Source of the DNA: Mangifera indica
Lineage: Eukaryota; Streptophyta; Magnoliopsida; Sapindales; Anacardiaceae
DNA: 64,000 nt
Direction of reading: 5' to 3'
Assembly: GCF_011075055.1 (NCBI RefSeq)
Contig: NC_058137.1
Location: 2,356,001-2,420,000, forward strand
A program made the position numbers and the translations under genes. Positions within the stretch are counted from its first letter, which is position 1; each line of letters begins with the position of its first letter. Below are positions 22,528 through 35,670 of this stretch, one piece after another. The notes beneath the pieces were generated by a model that did not search any database, was not told the origin of the DNA, and worked only from the letters and a program-made list of their open reading frames with translations.

Positions 22528-25500
22528 TTGATCTTTAACAACACTAGTTATAGGGACTATGTTGATTATTCTTTATTTTACTGGGCTAAAGAAAAACTCT
22601 TCGAATCTCAGGGATGCCAAGGTGATTTTCTCAGTATTAGGAGCATAGTCGTCTATCAGAAATCTAAAGTGACAACTAGCGTTTCTCCAATTTCTTTAAT
22701 CATGCTCAGAAAAACAAGTCAAATGGCTTTTTGGACATTTCACTCACCCTAATCAACCAACTTTCCATGCAAATAGCCTATGTTATTACTTTTACTTTAA
22801 AACTTGCTTCATTCACAAACTTCAAATTAATTAATTATGGTTGTTTAGATTTGACATTTTTACGTTTTGCAAGGATTATTATGCTTTTACGAAATGTTTT
22901 TAAACTCAAATTGATGATCGAATCTATTATTTCATTAATTCATAATTTGATCAAAAATTTATCGGTTTAACTTATTATTAAATTATAATCAATAAATTTT
23001 ATTTAAAAATTGATAAGAAATAAAATTAATCAAGATACTTACATCTATAGTGATTAAAATATATTTTTTCTAAGGAGTGATAATTATTTATTTGATTTCA
23101 ACGAAACAATTAAAATTTAAAAAATATCTCAATCTCATAATAAAAAAAATAATTATACAAGTTATTACGTAGAGAAGATATTTCAATAAATATGACATAT
23201 TTTTTCTTTTTTTAATTTTATTTTTGAACTTTTTTTCTTACAAACCTTTAAAAATTTATCAAATTTAATTTAAAATAATCAAATTATTCAAAAATAATTA
23301 AAATTTTCAAAAATACCTTAAATTTTGATCAAATCTGGTTCTGACAGTTTTGACCGAGCCAATGAATAAACCGTTTTTCAATGTTAATTGAACCAAATTT
23401 GAAACCTATTCTTGATTCAACTGATTGAATTGACTGATCGGGCTTAGTTTTCAAAATAGTGCTTTTTTAGGACAATAAGTTAGTTTTATAACATTATTTT
23501 AGATAAAAAGATTATTTAACCACAAATTTTGATCTTTTAAGTTTGGAAAAACTAAAATAACAATTTTTATTATAATTTTATTAAAATTATAAAACTATCA
23601 TTAAAATTTAATATAAATACAAAATTATTAATATATTCTTATTTAATTTAAAGTTTATCACGAAGATGCTTAAAAAATATTAAAATGTTAACCAATTTTA
23701 AAATGTTACATTTTTGTAAATTCTTTGAAAATTTAATTGTTATTTTTTAAATTACTAAAATTATTTTGAAATTTTAAAAATGCCTTTAGACTTTTTGAAA
23801 ATTTTAAAACTCCTAATATTTTTAAAAATTTATAGTTTATCCAAATAAAAAAATAAGAGAAAAAATAGAGTGAAAAAGAGGAAGTAGAAAAATATGTACA
23901 AAAAGACCTTTATATCATTTTACTTAATGAAATTAACTAAAGAGAGTACATAATAATTGATATATGCAAATTCTGAAAATTTATAGTGTTTTCGTTTGGC
24001 CATTATTTTTAACAGTAAGACGACGTCGTGTTAAAAATCAGATCACCGCTACAGGGTTACGGGCTCAGGCATAATAAAACAAAGGACACAAATCTCTGTG
24101 ACGACTTTGTTCCATATCTAAACAAACGGCGTCGCGTCAATTCACAAACTTAAAAATAAAACAAACCAACCCAAACATATCTACATGCACCGACCTGTTG
24201 CCTACATATTTTTATAATAAAGTTTTGTTACTTTGTTAGTTGTGCGTCATTTTCTCATCTTCATTCACTGTCAAAATTTGGGAAATAATTTTAATCCAAA
24301 GTCTAAAGACACCCTAAATTGCTCTTCTTCAGTCGTAAACGCAACCTAAACTAATTGTTAATTGTATGAAAAGATACAATAATTGCGATATCAACTGTAT
24401 TAATTCTGATTTATAATAGTAATTAAATTGAAATTGTGCCAGCACAGCTTTTTTTTTTTTCCTTTTCACTTTAATAAGTCACCTTCTTAATGGGAAGCTT
24501 TCAAGTTAGGCACCCGGCCATATTGGGATTGAGTTTGACAATTAGTGCATGGCTTAATCTGTCATTAAGCGCTAGTCTCATTCAACACATTTAACTATAT
24601 AATATATAAGATTTTGTTTCTAGATTTTATTTTTGACCGTGTCTGAATCAAAGCTATTCATATGTTTAATATATTATCATGTGATTGACTATTATTTTAT
24701 TTTTAATTTTCAATTTTTTCAATAATATAATAATACGTTTTTGTTTATGTACATAACATTACTCTTAATAAAAATGTCAATAGAGTTATATCCATCTAAG
24801 ATTTGGTAAATTCTTAAATTTTTAAAAATTTAAATATCAATTTTTATATTAAAATTCATTATTAAGATTATGAATAAAAATATTATTTAAATAAAAAGTT
24901 AAAAAATAAAAATTTATCATTTTTTTAATTTAAAAATTTAATAATTTTTCACTTAAAATTTAAAATATGATAATTTTTCCATCAGAAACAATAACTCATC
25001 TTCAAATATTTTTATAAAAATATAATTCTCCATAAAAACATATTTTCAAATATTAAAAGCATTATAATATAATTAAAAAGTTTGGATTGAATTCCAAATT
25101 TTATATTTCATAACTATTTTGAATTATTAAAAGATAAAATAATTCTTAAATTAAAAATATTATGATTATTTATTTAATTATTGAAAAAAAAAACCATCAA
25201 CACCTCAATATTGGGATACAAATGAGTTAAACTACTCATAAATAACTTATGACCCGATTTAGCTATTCAAATTTGACTTTTATACTAAATTTGAACTTGA
25301 AATTGGTTGGTACAGTGAATTTATGAGCTCAAAATTTTATAAAGTTAAATATAAATAACCTTTAATTGTAATTTTATTTATTAACTTTAGCTGTAACATG
25401 GATAATAGATGAATATATAAATTAAGAAATTTAAATATAATTTTTTTAAAATCGGGAAATTAAAAATTCTTGTACTGGTGTTTAATAATTAGTTGTTTCT

Positions 25501-25640
25501 TGATTTGTGAAATAAATTTTCATGGTACAAGAAGCAGATTGGCTATAACTGTAACATATAATCACAACGGTCCATTTAATATGAAAGGTATAAAAGGTTT
25601 TTTTTCCTGATTCTATAGATTTTAAAAACCGGATAAATAG
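22528..25640. other. Very AT-rich intergenic, no gene seen
   Basis: About 3 kb of low-complexity AT-rich DNA. Near 23330-23460 are words like gaccgagccaatgaataaac and ttgattcaactgattgaatt, like the interiors of the hAT-type repeats, so an old fragment may be present. Nothing looks coding on either strand. Confidence 0.4.
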
Positions 25641-26273
25641 CACGGAAATTGAAAAAAAAAAAACAATAATTCACTCAGTATGGCTAAAAAGCACAAAGCT
25701 CCGAAGGGCGAAGAGCCTACCCGATAAAACGAGGTGGAGGCGGACGTGTCATCGTGCGAGAAAGACACGTGTGCGTAAGGCAGGGCAGCGCTGTACCAGT
25801 ACATACACCACTTGCCCGCGTAGAGTCCCTCTTTTGCGTTCAGTCTATCGGTATTTGAAAGTTCAAAAAAACAAGCCCCACACACACTGTCACTCTTTTC
25901 TCTCTCTTTCTCTCACTTTCTCTCACACCAAACACATTTTTCATTTTGATATCCGCAGCTCTAACTGCCACCGGCAAGCTTCGCTGTTGCTCTCCTTCTC
26001 TCTGCATTTTGCAGACCTCATTAATGTCTCTCGCAACCTCACTCTACTTTCTCTTGTTCAAGATCTGAAAATAGAGAGTTTGAGTTTGTAATTTTTGAAA
26101 AATTAGCTGAGCATGATTATGTAGGGCGTGATTTTCTTGGATCTTTCTTGTGTCTTTATGTCCTGCCTTTTTATTTCCTGGATTTACGATCTGGTTGTCT
26201 TCTACATTACGTGTTATTTTTCTAAAAGCAAAATTTAAAGACTGGCGTGCTCATTGTTTCTGAATGAGTGAAA
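25641..26273 (+). promoter_or_regulatory. Promoter and 5' UTR of the TRM gene
   Basis: A CACGTG core lies at 25766-25771. A CT-rich leader (ttttctctctctttctctca) spans about 25890-25935, typical of plant 5' UTRs. Open frames across this region read through UTR only. Confidence 0.45.
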
Positions 26274-29200
26274 ATGGAGCCCTTTCAGAGAAGGAGGTCC
26301 AAGATTACGAGCTTCACCGGTGATCTACTTGGCTCGACGGAACCTGCATTCCGAGAAGGTCAGTTTTACTTACCCAAAAAAAAAAAAAAGAGAAGGTCGT
26401 TATTATTATTATTTTTTAAATTCTCAGTTTGTTTGGCTGTCGAGTAAATCGAGGAAGAAGAATCACGACATTTTGAAATACTTGTCTTTTTGGCTTGTGA
26501 GTAAACGACATCTGTTGAGTTGACGAGTTGTATTTGGCTAGAGAGGTTTTAAATTTAACTTTCTTTGAGTTACTTCACTTTCTTGCATTTTCTTGCCAAC
26601 CAAACAGAGTAATTTCCTCCACTGGTTCTTTCAGGAGCCAGAATAAAAGGAGAAAAAATACAAGTTGAAATGCAAAATGTTCGGTGACCACTTCTGTGGA
26701 GGCTTTTGTAAAATTTGGTCTAAGATACTGAAAATCCTATAAATTATTCTTTCCAGTTCTTTCTGGATTTTTCTTTGCAACCAAACATATTTTATATATT
26801 TATTTATTTTCTTCCTTTTTTTCCTTAAAGTTTGTGCAATGTGGAAGTCAACAGCTAAGTTTGTCTTCTGGTTTTGCTTATGCTTTTGTTAAAGCTTGTT
26901 GTTTTACAGCTTCTTTGACGCTTTAATAGTGGCATTAGTATGGTTTGATTGCTTTCTTTTAGAAATTCTACGCTTATGATGAGGTACAATTGCAGTCCGA
27001 AACCGCGGTTTTTTGCTTATTTTTTCTGCATAATAATCTAGAGTAAAGCTTGATGATAAGTTATTTGTTTTATCTTTAATTAGCTTTCCGAAGCATTATT
27101 GCAATTGATTATTTCCGTAATTTCTTATTAAATTTAGATTTATTTTTAGGAATCCATATTGACTCATCCATCTCTTTTATTTACTCCAGGAAAAAGACAG
27201 CCCCAGAAACAGAAAAAAATTCCAAAGTTGGCCTCTGATTCTAGTTCATGCAGTAGTGACACAGATGATGATTCGGTGCACTGATTTCCTTTGTTTTTAA
27301 TTTCTTAAATTAAGTTATAAAAAGCCTATGTAGTTTAGAGATAAGCAGCCCTGTAGCAGTGCAGCATCTTTCGCATGAGAATTTCGTTTTATTTATTTTA
27401 AATGTTATTATTACTTCATTCATAGTATTAAACCTATGCTTTTGAACCTCGTAGCTGACATTTGAGGTGGGGTGGAGATCTTCAAAGCAAAGCAGAAGAC
27501 CAATGAAGAAGTTGTTAGCAGAAGAGATGTCAAGAGAAACTCAATCCAAGAGAAGATCACCTGGTGTAATTGCTAGATTGATGGGTCTTGATGGTCTTCC
27601 ACCTCAACAATCTGCTCATAAACAACAAAAGAGGTCCCTGGAGACTTATCAACCGAGGACAGCATCAGTAGAAAGAGCTCAAAGGATTGGGGCATCTTCT
27701 AGCCGCTTATCTTTTAGGAAAAGCTCAAAGGATGAGCAAGAATTCAAAGATGTGTTTGAAGTTTTAGATGCATCAAAGATGGAGAGTAGCAATAACAAAT
27801 TGCCGGAGACTTCAAAGACAAAATTTACTGATGCTGAGATGGTTTTTATTAAGCAGAAGTTCATGGACGCAAAGCGTCTTTCAACTGATGAAAGACTTCA
27901 GGATTCAAAGGAATTCCATGATGCGCTTGAGGTGCTAGACAACAACAAGGATCTTCTGCTGAAATTTCTTCAGCAACCAGATTCATTGTTCACAAAGCAT
28001 GTGAATGATCTAGGTGCCCCCCCTCAGTCCCATTGTGTTCATATGTCAACATTAACATTATCTAATGCTCGGAAGTGTGAAAGCAGCGTCATCAGTAGGA
28101 AAGCAGAAAGAGAAGCTCCACGAAAGAGTCATTGTAAATCTACTCAGAAACATCTTGATGGTATTCCTAGTCACACTTACAGTAGAAATAGTGGTCAAAG
28201 TTTCAATAAGTCCCCAAAAGTTCAATTGGAAGGGAAAGAAGACGCCACTGTTTTTCCTACAAGGATTGTAGTTCTTAAACCAAATCTTGGAAAGCTGCAG
28301 ACTGCCATCAGAAGGGTTTCATCACCTCATTCTTCGCATGCTTATCCGTCAGAATGTAGAAAGCATGCAGAATTTCCAGGCACCAATAATAGGGAGGTGG
28401 AGTCATGGGCGGAGAGAGATATTAATGATGTAGGGTTTTCGAGGCATAATTGTAAAGAATCTAGAGAAATTGCCAAGGAAATCACTAGGAATATGAGAAA
28501 TAGTTTTAGCAATGGTTCCATGAATTTTTCAATTTCTGGATTTAAAGGATATGCAGGGGATGAGAGTTCAAATAACATGTCTGGAAGTGAGTCTGCAAAT
28601 GATTCGAAGTTTAAAATAGTGACTTACAGAGATGAGTTTAAAAGACATAAAAGATCTCGATCTTCATCTTCCCGTTCTGCAGAATCATCTGTGTGTAGGG
28701 AGGCCAGGAAGAGACTCTCAGAGAGGTGGATGATGTCCCACAAGTCTCAGGACTTGGGAGTTATTAGTAGGGGCAGCACATTGGGTGAAATGCTTGCTAT
28801 TCCAGATGGGGAAGTGAGGCCTGCAGATTTGGATGCTATGGTTGGAGAGGAAGGATCCACCGACACATTTTGCAGTGGAAACGGACCAGAAATCCTTTTT
28901 GAACCTTTGGGTATTAGCAGTCGCGATGGATGGAAGGATGATGGTGTTGGAATTTTGTCAAGATCAAGATCTCTCCCTGCTTCTTCTACCTTTAGAAGTC
29001 CCAAAGCCAGTATGCAGCATGACACCCTTAATGATGACAGGTATATGATGTCAAAAGAGACTGTGAAGCGTGAAAGAAGCAAGGCAGGGAAGGGAAATCT
29101 AAACCAGAAAGATTGTTCATCGGGAAGAACGTCGAGATCAAGCAGTAAGAAATCTTCACGCTGCACAAGTAGGGAGAGTTATCACAACTCACCGGATATT

Positions 29201-31520
29201 TCATTCAACTATCATCAATTTGACAGCCATTTCAAGCAGGTTCACCCATATGAAGAAAGTTTTATGATGTCAGAGACAAATGAGAGTGTTAATGATACAA
29301 ATTCAGTTGCTGAAAATGTGTTGGATGTGGGACATGAGAACACAAGCATCTCTTCTTCTGAATCTCCAAATTCAGAATTATCAGCTCCTCTAATGTTAAA
29401 GGGCAATTCATCAACTGTTGACTTGGATGTTTTAAGTTCAAAGGTTAAAATTTCAACCAACCTAAATTTTTGTTTTCTGTCAAACAAAACTTAATTCATA
29501 AATAATTGATTTGACTGAAGCTTTTCAGATCCCATTATTCATACCAACTGATTTGAAGAGTCAGTCTCTTCTCTATTCACACGTCTCACCATAAATTCCA
29601 AAACCATGTTTGAAGGTTATATTAACAATTTCTAATAAACCTTTAGTTGTGTCTATCTCTCTTTCTGCTCATTGAATATGATTGTGGTCAGAGCTAGTCT
29701 TTAGAGATGCAGATTTTAGATCAATGTATAACCCTGAACTTCCTTTCTTTAGTTTTCTCATCTTCTGATGTTAATTAATAAGGAAAAATTCCCATTGTTG
29801 GAAAATATGAACATACAGCTTATGTATTTAGATACTTCTCAAATTTTATAGCTTTACATATTTGTTTTTCCCCTCGACAAAAGTTCAAGTTATCCTTGGA
29901 GAAGTATTCAACTTAAAGTTTGTGTCAGGGACCTTCTAATTATAGTCTTTCTTGATATTGCAGGAACCATCTGATGCACCATCAAAAGAAGTCCCTTTGC
30001 ATCATCCTCACCCTGTATCTGGAGTAGAATCTCCAGCGAGCTCTAAGGAGGCTGATCAGCCCAGTCCAGTTTCAATTCTGGAAGCTCCTTTTGCTGATGA
30101 TATGTCATGTGGTTCTGAGTACTTTGGGGGTGTCAGTGCCGATCTCCATGGTAACATGAAAAAATATTTAGTTGAATATGCTTTAAAGTGGTGTTTGCGG
30201 TGTTTGCACTCGCCTTAATATGGAAACCATAACATTTGTTTAATTTCTGCCTTTGGAAAGGATAATTAACCAATTTTAACAAGATTCTGTTTGTTTGTTA
30301 TTCAATTTCAATGCTATTACTCCCAGTCCCTGTTAATTGTAGAGTTGTCTTTTGTTTATCATTTGCACAATTTTTTAGTTATATTTTTGTTGGTCAGGTC
30401 AGGACCCTAGATGGGGCTGGTAGGGCTTAATGAGATAGATATAATCACTGACCTTATACTATTTTTGTATGATTTATTTAGATAGAATGAATTGACAAGA
30501 ATATAGTATCATATAGTCTGACATTATAATCACATTCAAGTAGATAGATGTGATATTCTAACAACAAAAATAATCAACAGTTAAAGTGAAAAAAATCTAT
30601 TTGTATAATTATTAAAATTCAGAAGATAAAGCATTAAACATGTAGAATTTGTTTTTAGAATGAGTGTTGCTCCAATTTTTAAAGTGGTCTTTACAATGTG
30701 AGTTGATTTACTTTCTTTTTAGGCAAATGTGAGTTGATCTGCTCTCCTATAAAATGCTGACTTCATTTCCTATTTAGTGTTACTAGCTTCAGCAGATTTA
30801 GATAAATTGATTATGAAAAATAAGAATTTGCTCCTTCCTCCCAAATTTTTTTTTTTTCATTCTATCTTCTACTTACTGTTCATCCCTCCATTGATTTCAA
30901 TTTTTTTTTTTTTGCATGTTCTGTTGCTAGGGCTTCGGATGCAACTTCAACTACTCAAGTTGGAGTCAGATGGATATGAAGAGGGACATATGCTTATTTC
31001 AAGCGATGAAGAGGAAAAATGTGTTCAGATTATGGATGATAAGAGCATAAGAAAAGCTGAAGATAACTGGGAGTCTTCTTATGTAGCTGACCTCTTAATC
31101 GAGTCTGGATTTAATGGTGTTAACTCTGATACATTTATTGCAGCATGTCACTCTACAGAAAGCCCAGTGAGTCCATCGGTATTCGAAGAACTTGAAAAGA
31201 AGTACGGTAGTCTAACCTGTTGGACAAAGTCAGAAAGGAAGCTAATGTTTGACATCATAAATGAAAAGCTCATGGAAATTCACCAGCAATGTACAGATCC
31301 ACGTCCATGGATGAGGCCTGAATGGAAGAAGACCGAGCTCCAGGAGAGGGTGCACAAGTTCGTGTCGAACCAAAAGAACAACGTTAACAAGGATGCCGGG
31401 GACAAGGTGCTAGCAAGAGAATCACAGTGGCTGGATATAGGAGATTATGTCGATGCAATTGGTAAGGAAATCGAGAAAGTATTGGTAGATGAACTAATAG
31501 GAGAGGTAGTAGCCATATAA
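26274..31520 (+). CDS. TRM / LONGIFOLIA-related protein with DUF3741 and DUF4378 (978 aa)
   Basis: Five coding exons join in frame: 26274-26358, 27190-27275, 27455-29443, 29964-30150 and 30931-31520. The N-terminus reads MEPFQRRRSKITSFTGDLLG. A short DUF3741-type motif, SPGVIARLMGLDGLP, lies at about 92-106. The central part, coded by the 1989-nt exon 3, is Ser/Lys/Arg-rich and probably disordered. The C-terminal DUF4378 runs from about 833 (YVADLLIESGF) through EKKYGSLTCWTKSERKLMFD and DPRPWMRPEW to QWLDIGDYVDAIGKEIEKVL near the end. TRM proteins recruit TON1 and PP2A to cortical microtubules and influence division plane and cell elongation. The exact TRM number is not determinable here. The intron 2 donor (GTGCAC) is weak but is the only choice I found that keeps frame. 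Confidence 0.88.
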
Positions 31521-31838
31521 ACATATGCCTGTTTTCGCTCTAGGAAGTTACGTATTCACAAATGAAAGTGACGGAATTGCCATTTCTTAGGATACGAATA
31601 AAATGGGTCTATCTTTACGTATAAACTATATATTGCTTACATATATATATATTTGATAGTTAAAAGTATATTTTAGTTTAATAAACATGCAATTTCATCA
31701 TTGATGTTCGCTGCATAACTAATACATCTTATCAGTAACGATTCCCAGGAGCCATTATGAGAAAATGGCTAAGAGAAAGTCGTTTAGAAAATTACATTGA
31801 TTGTACCAGAACCAAAGTAATCAATACATTTAATATTT
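31521..31838. other. Convergent 3' flank between the TRM gene and the peptide gene
   Basis: AT-rich sequence containing a tatatatatata stretch near 31640. It presumably holds both 3' UTRs. No further feature is seen. Confidence 0.4.
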
Positions 31839-32267
31839 TTAGAGAGTTGGAGGTGAAGGCGGAGGTTGTTCGTAACGCGGTGGATCATGACTAGGCCCGG
31901 AATAAGTGATACGAAAGCTATTGTGAGCTGGTGGTGAAGGTGGAGGTTGTTCGTAATGCGGTGGATCATGACTAGGCCCGGAATAAGTGATACGAAAGCT
32001 GTTGTGAGCTGGTGGTGAAGGTGGAGGTTGTTCGTAACGTGGTGGTTCATGACTAGGCCCGGAATAAGTGATAGAAAAGCTGTTGTGAGCGGGTGGTGAA
32101 GGCAGACGTTGTTCGTAACGCGGTGGTTCATGACTAGGCCCGGAATAGGTGACAGAAATGTCGTTGCCGATGTCGAGTTTTCTGGCAATAGACGGCCTAA
32201 AGGCAAAGGCTGAAGCCAGTGAAAGCACAGTGCAGATAGAAAGTAGATTCATTATAACTAGTCCCAT
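31839..32267 (-). CDS. Secreted multi-peptide precursor with four SGPSH / PSPPAHN repeats
   Basis: The single-exon frame encodes 142 residues. Residues 1-23 look like a signal peptide (NLLSICTVLSLASAFAF), followed by RPSIARKLDIGNDI. Then come four 27-residue units matching an 81-bp DNA period. Each unit reads approximately SGPSH[ED]PPRYEQPPPSPPAHN followed by SFRITY; the fourth ends PSPPTL. The first 35 residues align with the two IDA-like neighbours (AF[RG]PS-ARKL at the same distance from Met), so these are paralogues. SGPS resembles the core of PIP/IDL6-type peptides, and the HN end of each PSPPAHN resembles the HN end of mature IDA. A TATA box (tatatataaa) lies about 40 bp upstream of the ATG. 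Met6 is an alternative start. That this is a peptide hormone precursor is inference. Confidence 0.65.
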   Translation of the reverse strand: MGLVIMNLLSICTVLSLASAFAFRPSIARKLDIGNDISVTYSGPSHEPPRYEQRLPSPPAHNSFSITYSGPSHEPPRYEQPPPSPPAHNSFRITYSGPSHDPPHYEQPPPSPPAHNSFRITYSGPSHDPPRYEQPPPSPPTL

Positions 32268-33514
32268 TATTTAAGCGAGCTATTGAAGCCCCGGTTAAGC
32301 GTTTATATATAATCTAGACTTCGCGTGCAAGGAAATAATTCAAACTTCTTACCATATTATATTTGCTAAAATTTCCGTTACAGAGTTTAATTACAATATT
32401 AATTGTTGGATTTGAAAAATGCAATATAATTAATATTTATCATTTTTCCTCCCTGTAGTTGCCAAAAGTTGAGTTTAATTAATTACTTTGTATAGAGAAA
32501 GTTAATTCTTATCAACAACTTACCATATTGGTAAATATTAAATGGTGGTAAGTGCTGTTATATCTTTTGCATAGATGGATGACAAGTCGTTTTATTGATT
32601 TCCGACATGGCGACATGTCTTTTCTTATAAGAGATCAAACTAGTACTCGTGTTTTATATGGACGACATATTGTAGATACACTACTACTGCTCTCTGTCAT
32701 TACATAGTCTATGTGTTCCTATTATAATAGTCGAACTGCATATTGGATTAAATTATATATCTATTTTATATATTCAAAATATATACATATAATTTTATTA
32801 TTATTATAGTATAATTGTTGCATTATCATTTGTATAGATTCATAATATGTAGTGTTGTTGGTATGTGACATATCCTTATAATATCAAATTAGTAGGATTG
32901 GATTTAAATCAAACTGAATATGAGTTTAAGTTAACTTAAATTCAGCTTGACTTATCATATCTTTCCTCTTGTGTCATTTTTTTATACTCGTAAATTTGAC
33001 AAATAAAAAATTTCTGGAACTTGATAATATTAAGTTTTTAAATTCGAACTCGCTTCAAATACATTCACGCTACTTAAAAATAATTGGCTTATTAAAGAAG
33101 TTTATATGAGAAAACGTATTTTATTTTAAAATTTAGGTTAAATATATCCTACAAAAGAGACTTCTTGAGCGATTAGAAACTCCTGATATATAAAGAGACT
33201 GCATCTTCTGCTTATGAATGATTCCAGCAATTTGAAGAAGAAGAAGAAGAAGCTTAACGCTATCCTTGCTGCAGCTTAATGGGTAGATCTTTGTGTAAAA
33301 GGAAGAAGGTTTTGGGCTGACAGCTGCTTGATTCTGAATTGGAATATGATAAAGTATTTTATAACTTTTGCTTTGGAAGGATTCTTTTTTGGCTTGGTGT
33401 CTGGGTTTTAATCTGCCATTAATCGATTACAATTTAAAAAAAAAAAAAACCCTTGAATTCCTAATCATTTTGGATTGAAAGAAAGACGTGTTTTTAGTTG
33501 TAGACTTGTAATGC
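32268..33514. other. Intergenic, AT-rich, with repeat traces
   Basis: Contains the promoter of the 32267 gene. At 32890-33080 are words (ggattggatttaaatcaaac, gcttcaaatacattcacg) like the interiors of the hAT-type repeats. A 21-codon frame at 33214-33279 (MNDSSNLKKKKKKLNAILAA plus A) follows a tatataaa at 33187 by about 20 bp. I do not call it a gene. Confidence 0.35.
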
Positions 33515-33862
33515 TCAAATAACACATAAAAGAGCAGGCCTACCCTTAGGCAACTTTCCGAATTTCCAATTTTTGGAAAATGGCAAATCTTTTGGTGGCG
33601 GCGGCGGCGGAGGGTAATTAAATGTCCTGGAAATAGGCCTCGAGGGAGGAATAGGCACACCCTTAAACAATTTTCCGAATTTCCAATTTCTGAAAAATGG
33701 TAAATCTTCAATGCTTAGAACGATGTTTTCATCAACTGGAAAATGGCGATCTCTAATTGTTTTCATCTCAAGCTTTCTGGCAGTAGATGGCCTGAATGCA
33801 AAACTTGAAGCCATTGCAATCACAAACACAGCAAACAGCAGTTTTTGAAAAGCTTTCTCCAT
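33515..33862 (-). CDS. IDA-like secreted peptide precursor, one full and one truncated core
   Basis: A 115-residue single-exon protein. The signal peptide covers about residues 1-23 (QKLLFAVFVIAMASSFAF) and is followed by RPSTARKLEMKT. The first core is DLPFFRNWKFGKLFKGVPIP followed by PSRPISRTFN. A linker of seven prolines leads to a second copy, DLPFSKNWKFGKLPKG, which breaks into RPALLCVI and a stop. IDA precursors end in a similar stretch, FG-LPKGVPIPPS-PS, with a terminal HN that this protein lacks. IDA/IDL peptides are ligands of HAESA-type receptor kinases in organ abscission and root emergence. The promoter has a tatataaa at 33928-33935 and is alignable with that of the gene at 36615, showing tandem duplication. 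Receptor binding is untested and the missing HN makes classical activity doubtful. Confidence 0.7.
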   Translation of the reverse strand: MEKAFQKLLFAVFVIAMASSFAFRPSTARKLEMKTIRDRHFPVDENIVLSIEDLPFFRNWKFGKLFKGVPIPPSRPISRTFNYPPPPPPPKDLPFSKNWKFGKLPKGRPALLCVI

Positions 33863-34041
33863 TTTTCTTTTTTAGTGCAAAGTTTCTTGATTTGATTTTT
33901 GTGGTTTTTGAAACCTCACTTTCGCTTTTATATAGTCTTGTTTGGCATCCACAGGGCATGGCTACAAGTGTTGAGAGGAAGACGATTTCCTCATCTGCCT
34001 TCCTTGCAATATGCCTCGATTCAATTTTTATATGTTTGAAT
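33863..34041 (-). promoter_or_regulatory. Promoter of the 33862 peptide gene
   Basis: A TATA box (ctatataaa on the minus strand) lies at 33928-33936, about 70 bp from the start codon. The first 100 bases match the upstream region of the 36615 gene, including gatttgatttttgtggtttt read on the plus strand. Confidence 0.6.
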
Positions 34042-34980
34042 CGGCCAAAAAACTTATTCCCCACCCCCCCAAGGTACGGTGAAATCCAATTCCGACTCTC
34101 CAACTTTAAAAAACCAAAACACTTATCCATAATTTAGAAAACTAACAATTGCCCTCCAAAATTTAGTTCGGATAAAAGGTAAAATCATTATTTAACAATA
34201 ATATTTAAAGTTTTATATAATTTTACGTCTTTAATTTAAAAAATTAACAATTTTCCCTAAAATTATGTATTGAAAAGTGATAATTTTCCCCTTGCCTAAG
34301 GTTTTCAATTTCGCTGACGAATGTCCAACCAATAATGGCCAATCTCTCTCCCTCCTTATGTCATCTCTCCCTCCAGTACTCAAAATCAGATCGATGATAT
34401 CTAGATTCAATAAAATCCAGATGAAGAGTCGAAACTCTTCGTCTAAATCTTCATTGTCTAAACAAAGTTGATTTCGTCTGAATGATGATAACGACAGTTT
34501 AGATAAGGAGATCAACCTCGCCTGGATTGTCGTCGTTGTCCAGAGAAAACCAACTTGGTCTAAACGATGAAGATCTAGATGAAGAGTTTCAACTCTTTGT
34601 TTGGATTTCATTGAATCCAAATATCATCGATCCGATATTGAGCACTTGAGGGAGTGACAACACTGGGAGAGAGAGAGAGATTGGCCATCGTTGGCTAAAA
34701 ATTTGTTGATGGAATTGGAAACCCTAGGTAGGGGAAAACTGTTACTTTTCAAAACTTAATTTTGAGAGAAATTATTAGTTCGTCAAATTAAAGAGGTAAA
34801 ATGATATAAACTTTAAATATTATTGTTAAATAGTGATTTTGCCCTTAACTCTAATTTAATTTCGGGGAAAAATTATTAGTTTTTCAAATCATATGTGGGT
34901 GTTTGAGTTTTTGAAAATTGAAGGACGGGAATTTGGGATTTCACCATACCTTAGGTGGCAATAAATCTTTTGGCCATTTG
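34042..34980. mobile_element. Foldback element, about 0.94 kb
   Basis: The outer ends cggccaaaaaacttattccc and aataaatcttttggccattt are inverted. Inward, aaggtacggtgaaatccaat pairs with gatttcaccataccttagg, and tggccaatctctctccctcc pairs with gagagagattggccatcgtt. The interior has aacgatgaagatctagatga-type words. A 129-codon minus-strand frame at 34231-34620 lies wholly inside the arms, so I treat it as non-genic. The element is related to the one at 21802. Confidence 0.7.
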
Positions 34981-35670
34981 AAATCTATTGTTTGCAATGC
35001 CATGCCCATCAATTTAGATAATTTGATATCTTAATAATAAAGGGTCCAATGGGCTTAGTGGCATACCCAAGGTCCTTGCCTAAGGGGTCTCACAGGTCAA
35101 TTAGTGAGAAAGCTTTTAAAAACAAATCATAAAACCTAGTTTAAAAGAAATAATACAATATCATTAATCTAAAAGAAAAGAAAAATGCAATAACTCAAGT
35201 AATTTTTATATTGAAAAACCTCTTTAATATCCTAATAATCATATTTAAAACATAAATATTCAGATTTAATTATTTGCCTGTAACTTACTTCTTCATCATA
35301 TAAATGCAAAAGGCCACTATAAATAAAGGGTGCGAAGAGTAATAGAGAGAGGGGAATCATTGAACATCTTTAGGTATGATTGATTATATCAAAGTTTATC
35401 AAATTCTAATCCTCAGGCTCTGAGTTTTATATTATATTTGTCACCGTAATGGATATCAATATCCATTATTGAAAACTCTCGTCAACAAAGAACATGATCC
35501 AAAAATAATTTTCAATGAAAGATTTCAAATGCAAAATTAATTTATAAAATGAAAACATATTTCCATTGATTAATAAGATCAATCTGATTCAAACAAACTT
35601 TATCAGAAAAATACAACAATAAATATATCAAATTTAAACCATTTTACCCGAGCAGATTATCTGATAGTGT
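34981..35670. other. Intergenic within the peptide cluster
   Basis: AT-rich sequence. A plus-strand actataaataaaggg lies near 35317 but no frame follows it. No further peptide-repeat copy is visible here. Confidence 0.35.

Noticed and set aside
34231..34620. 129-codon minus-strand frame
   Set aside because: It lies entirely within the foldback element and has no signal, domain or start context. It is a by-product of the inverted repeat.
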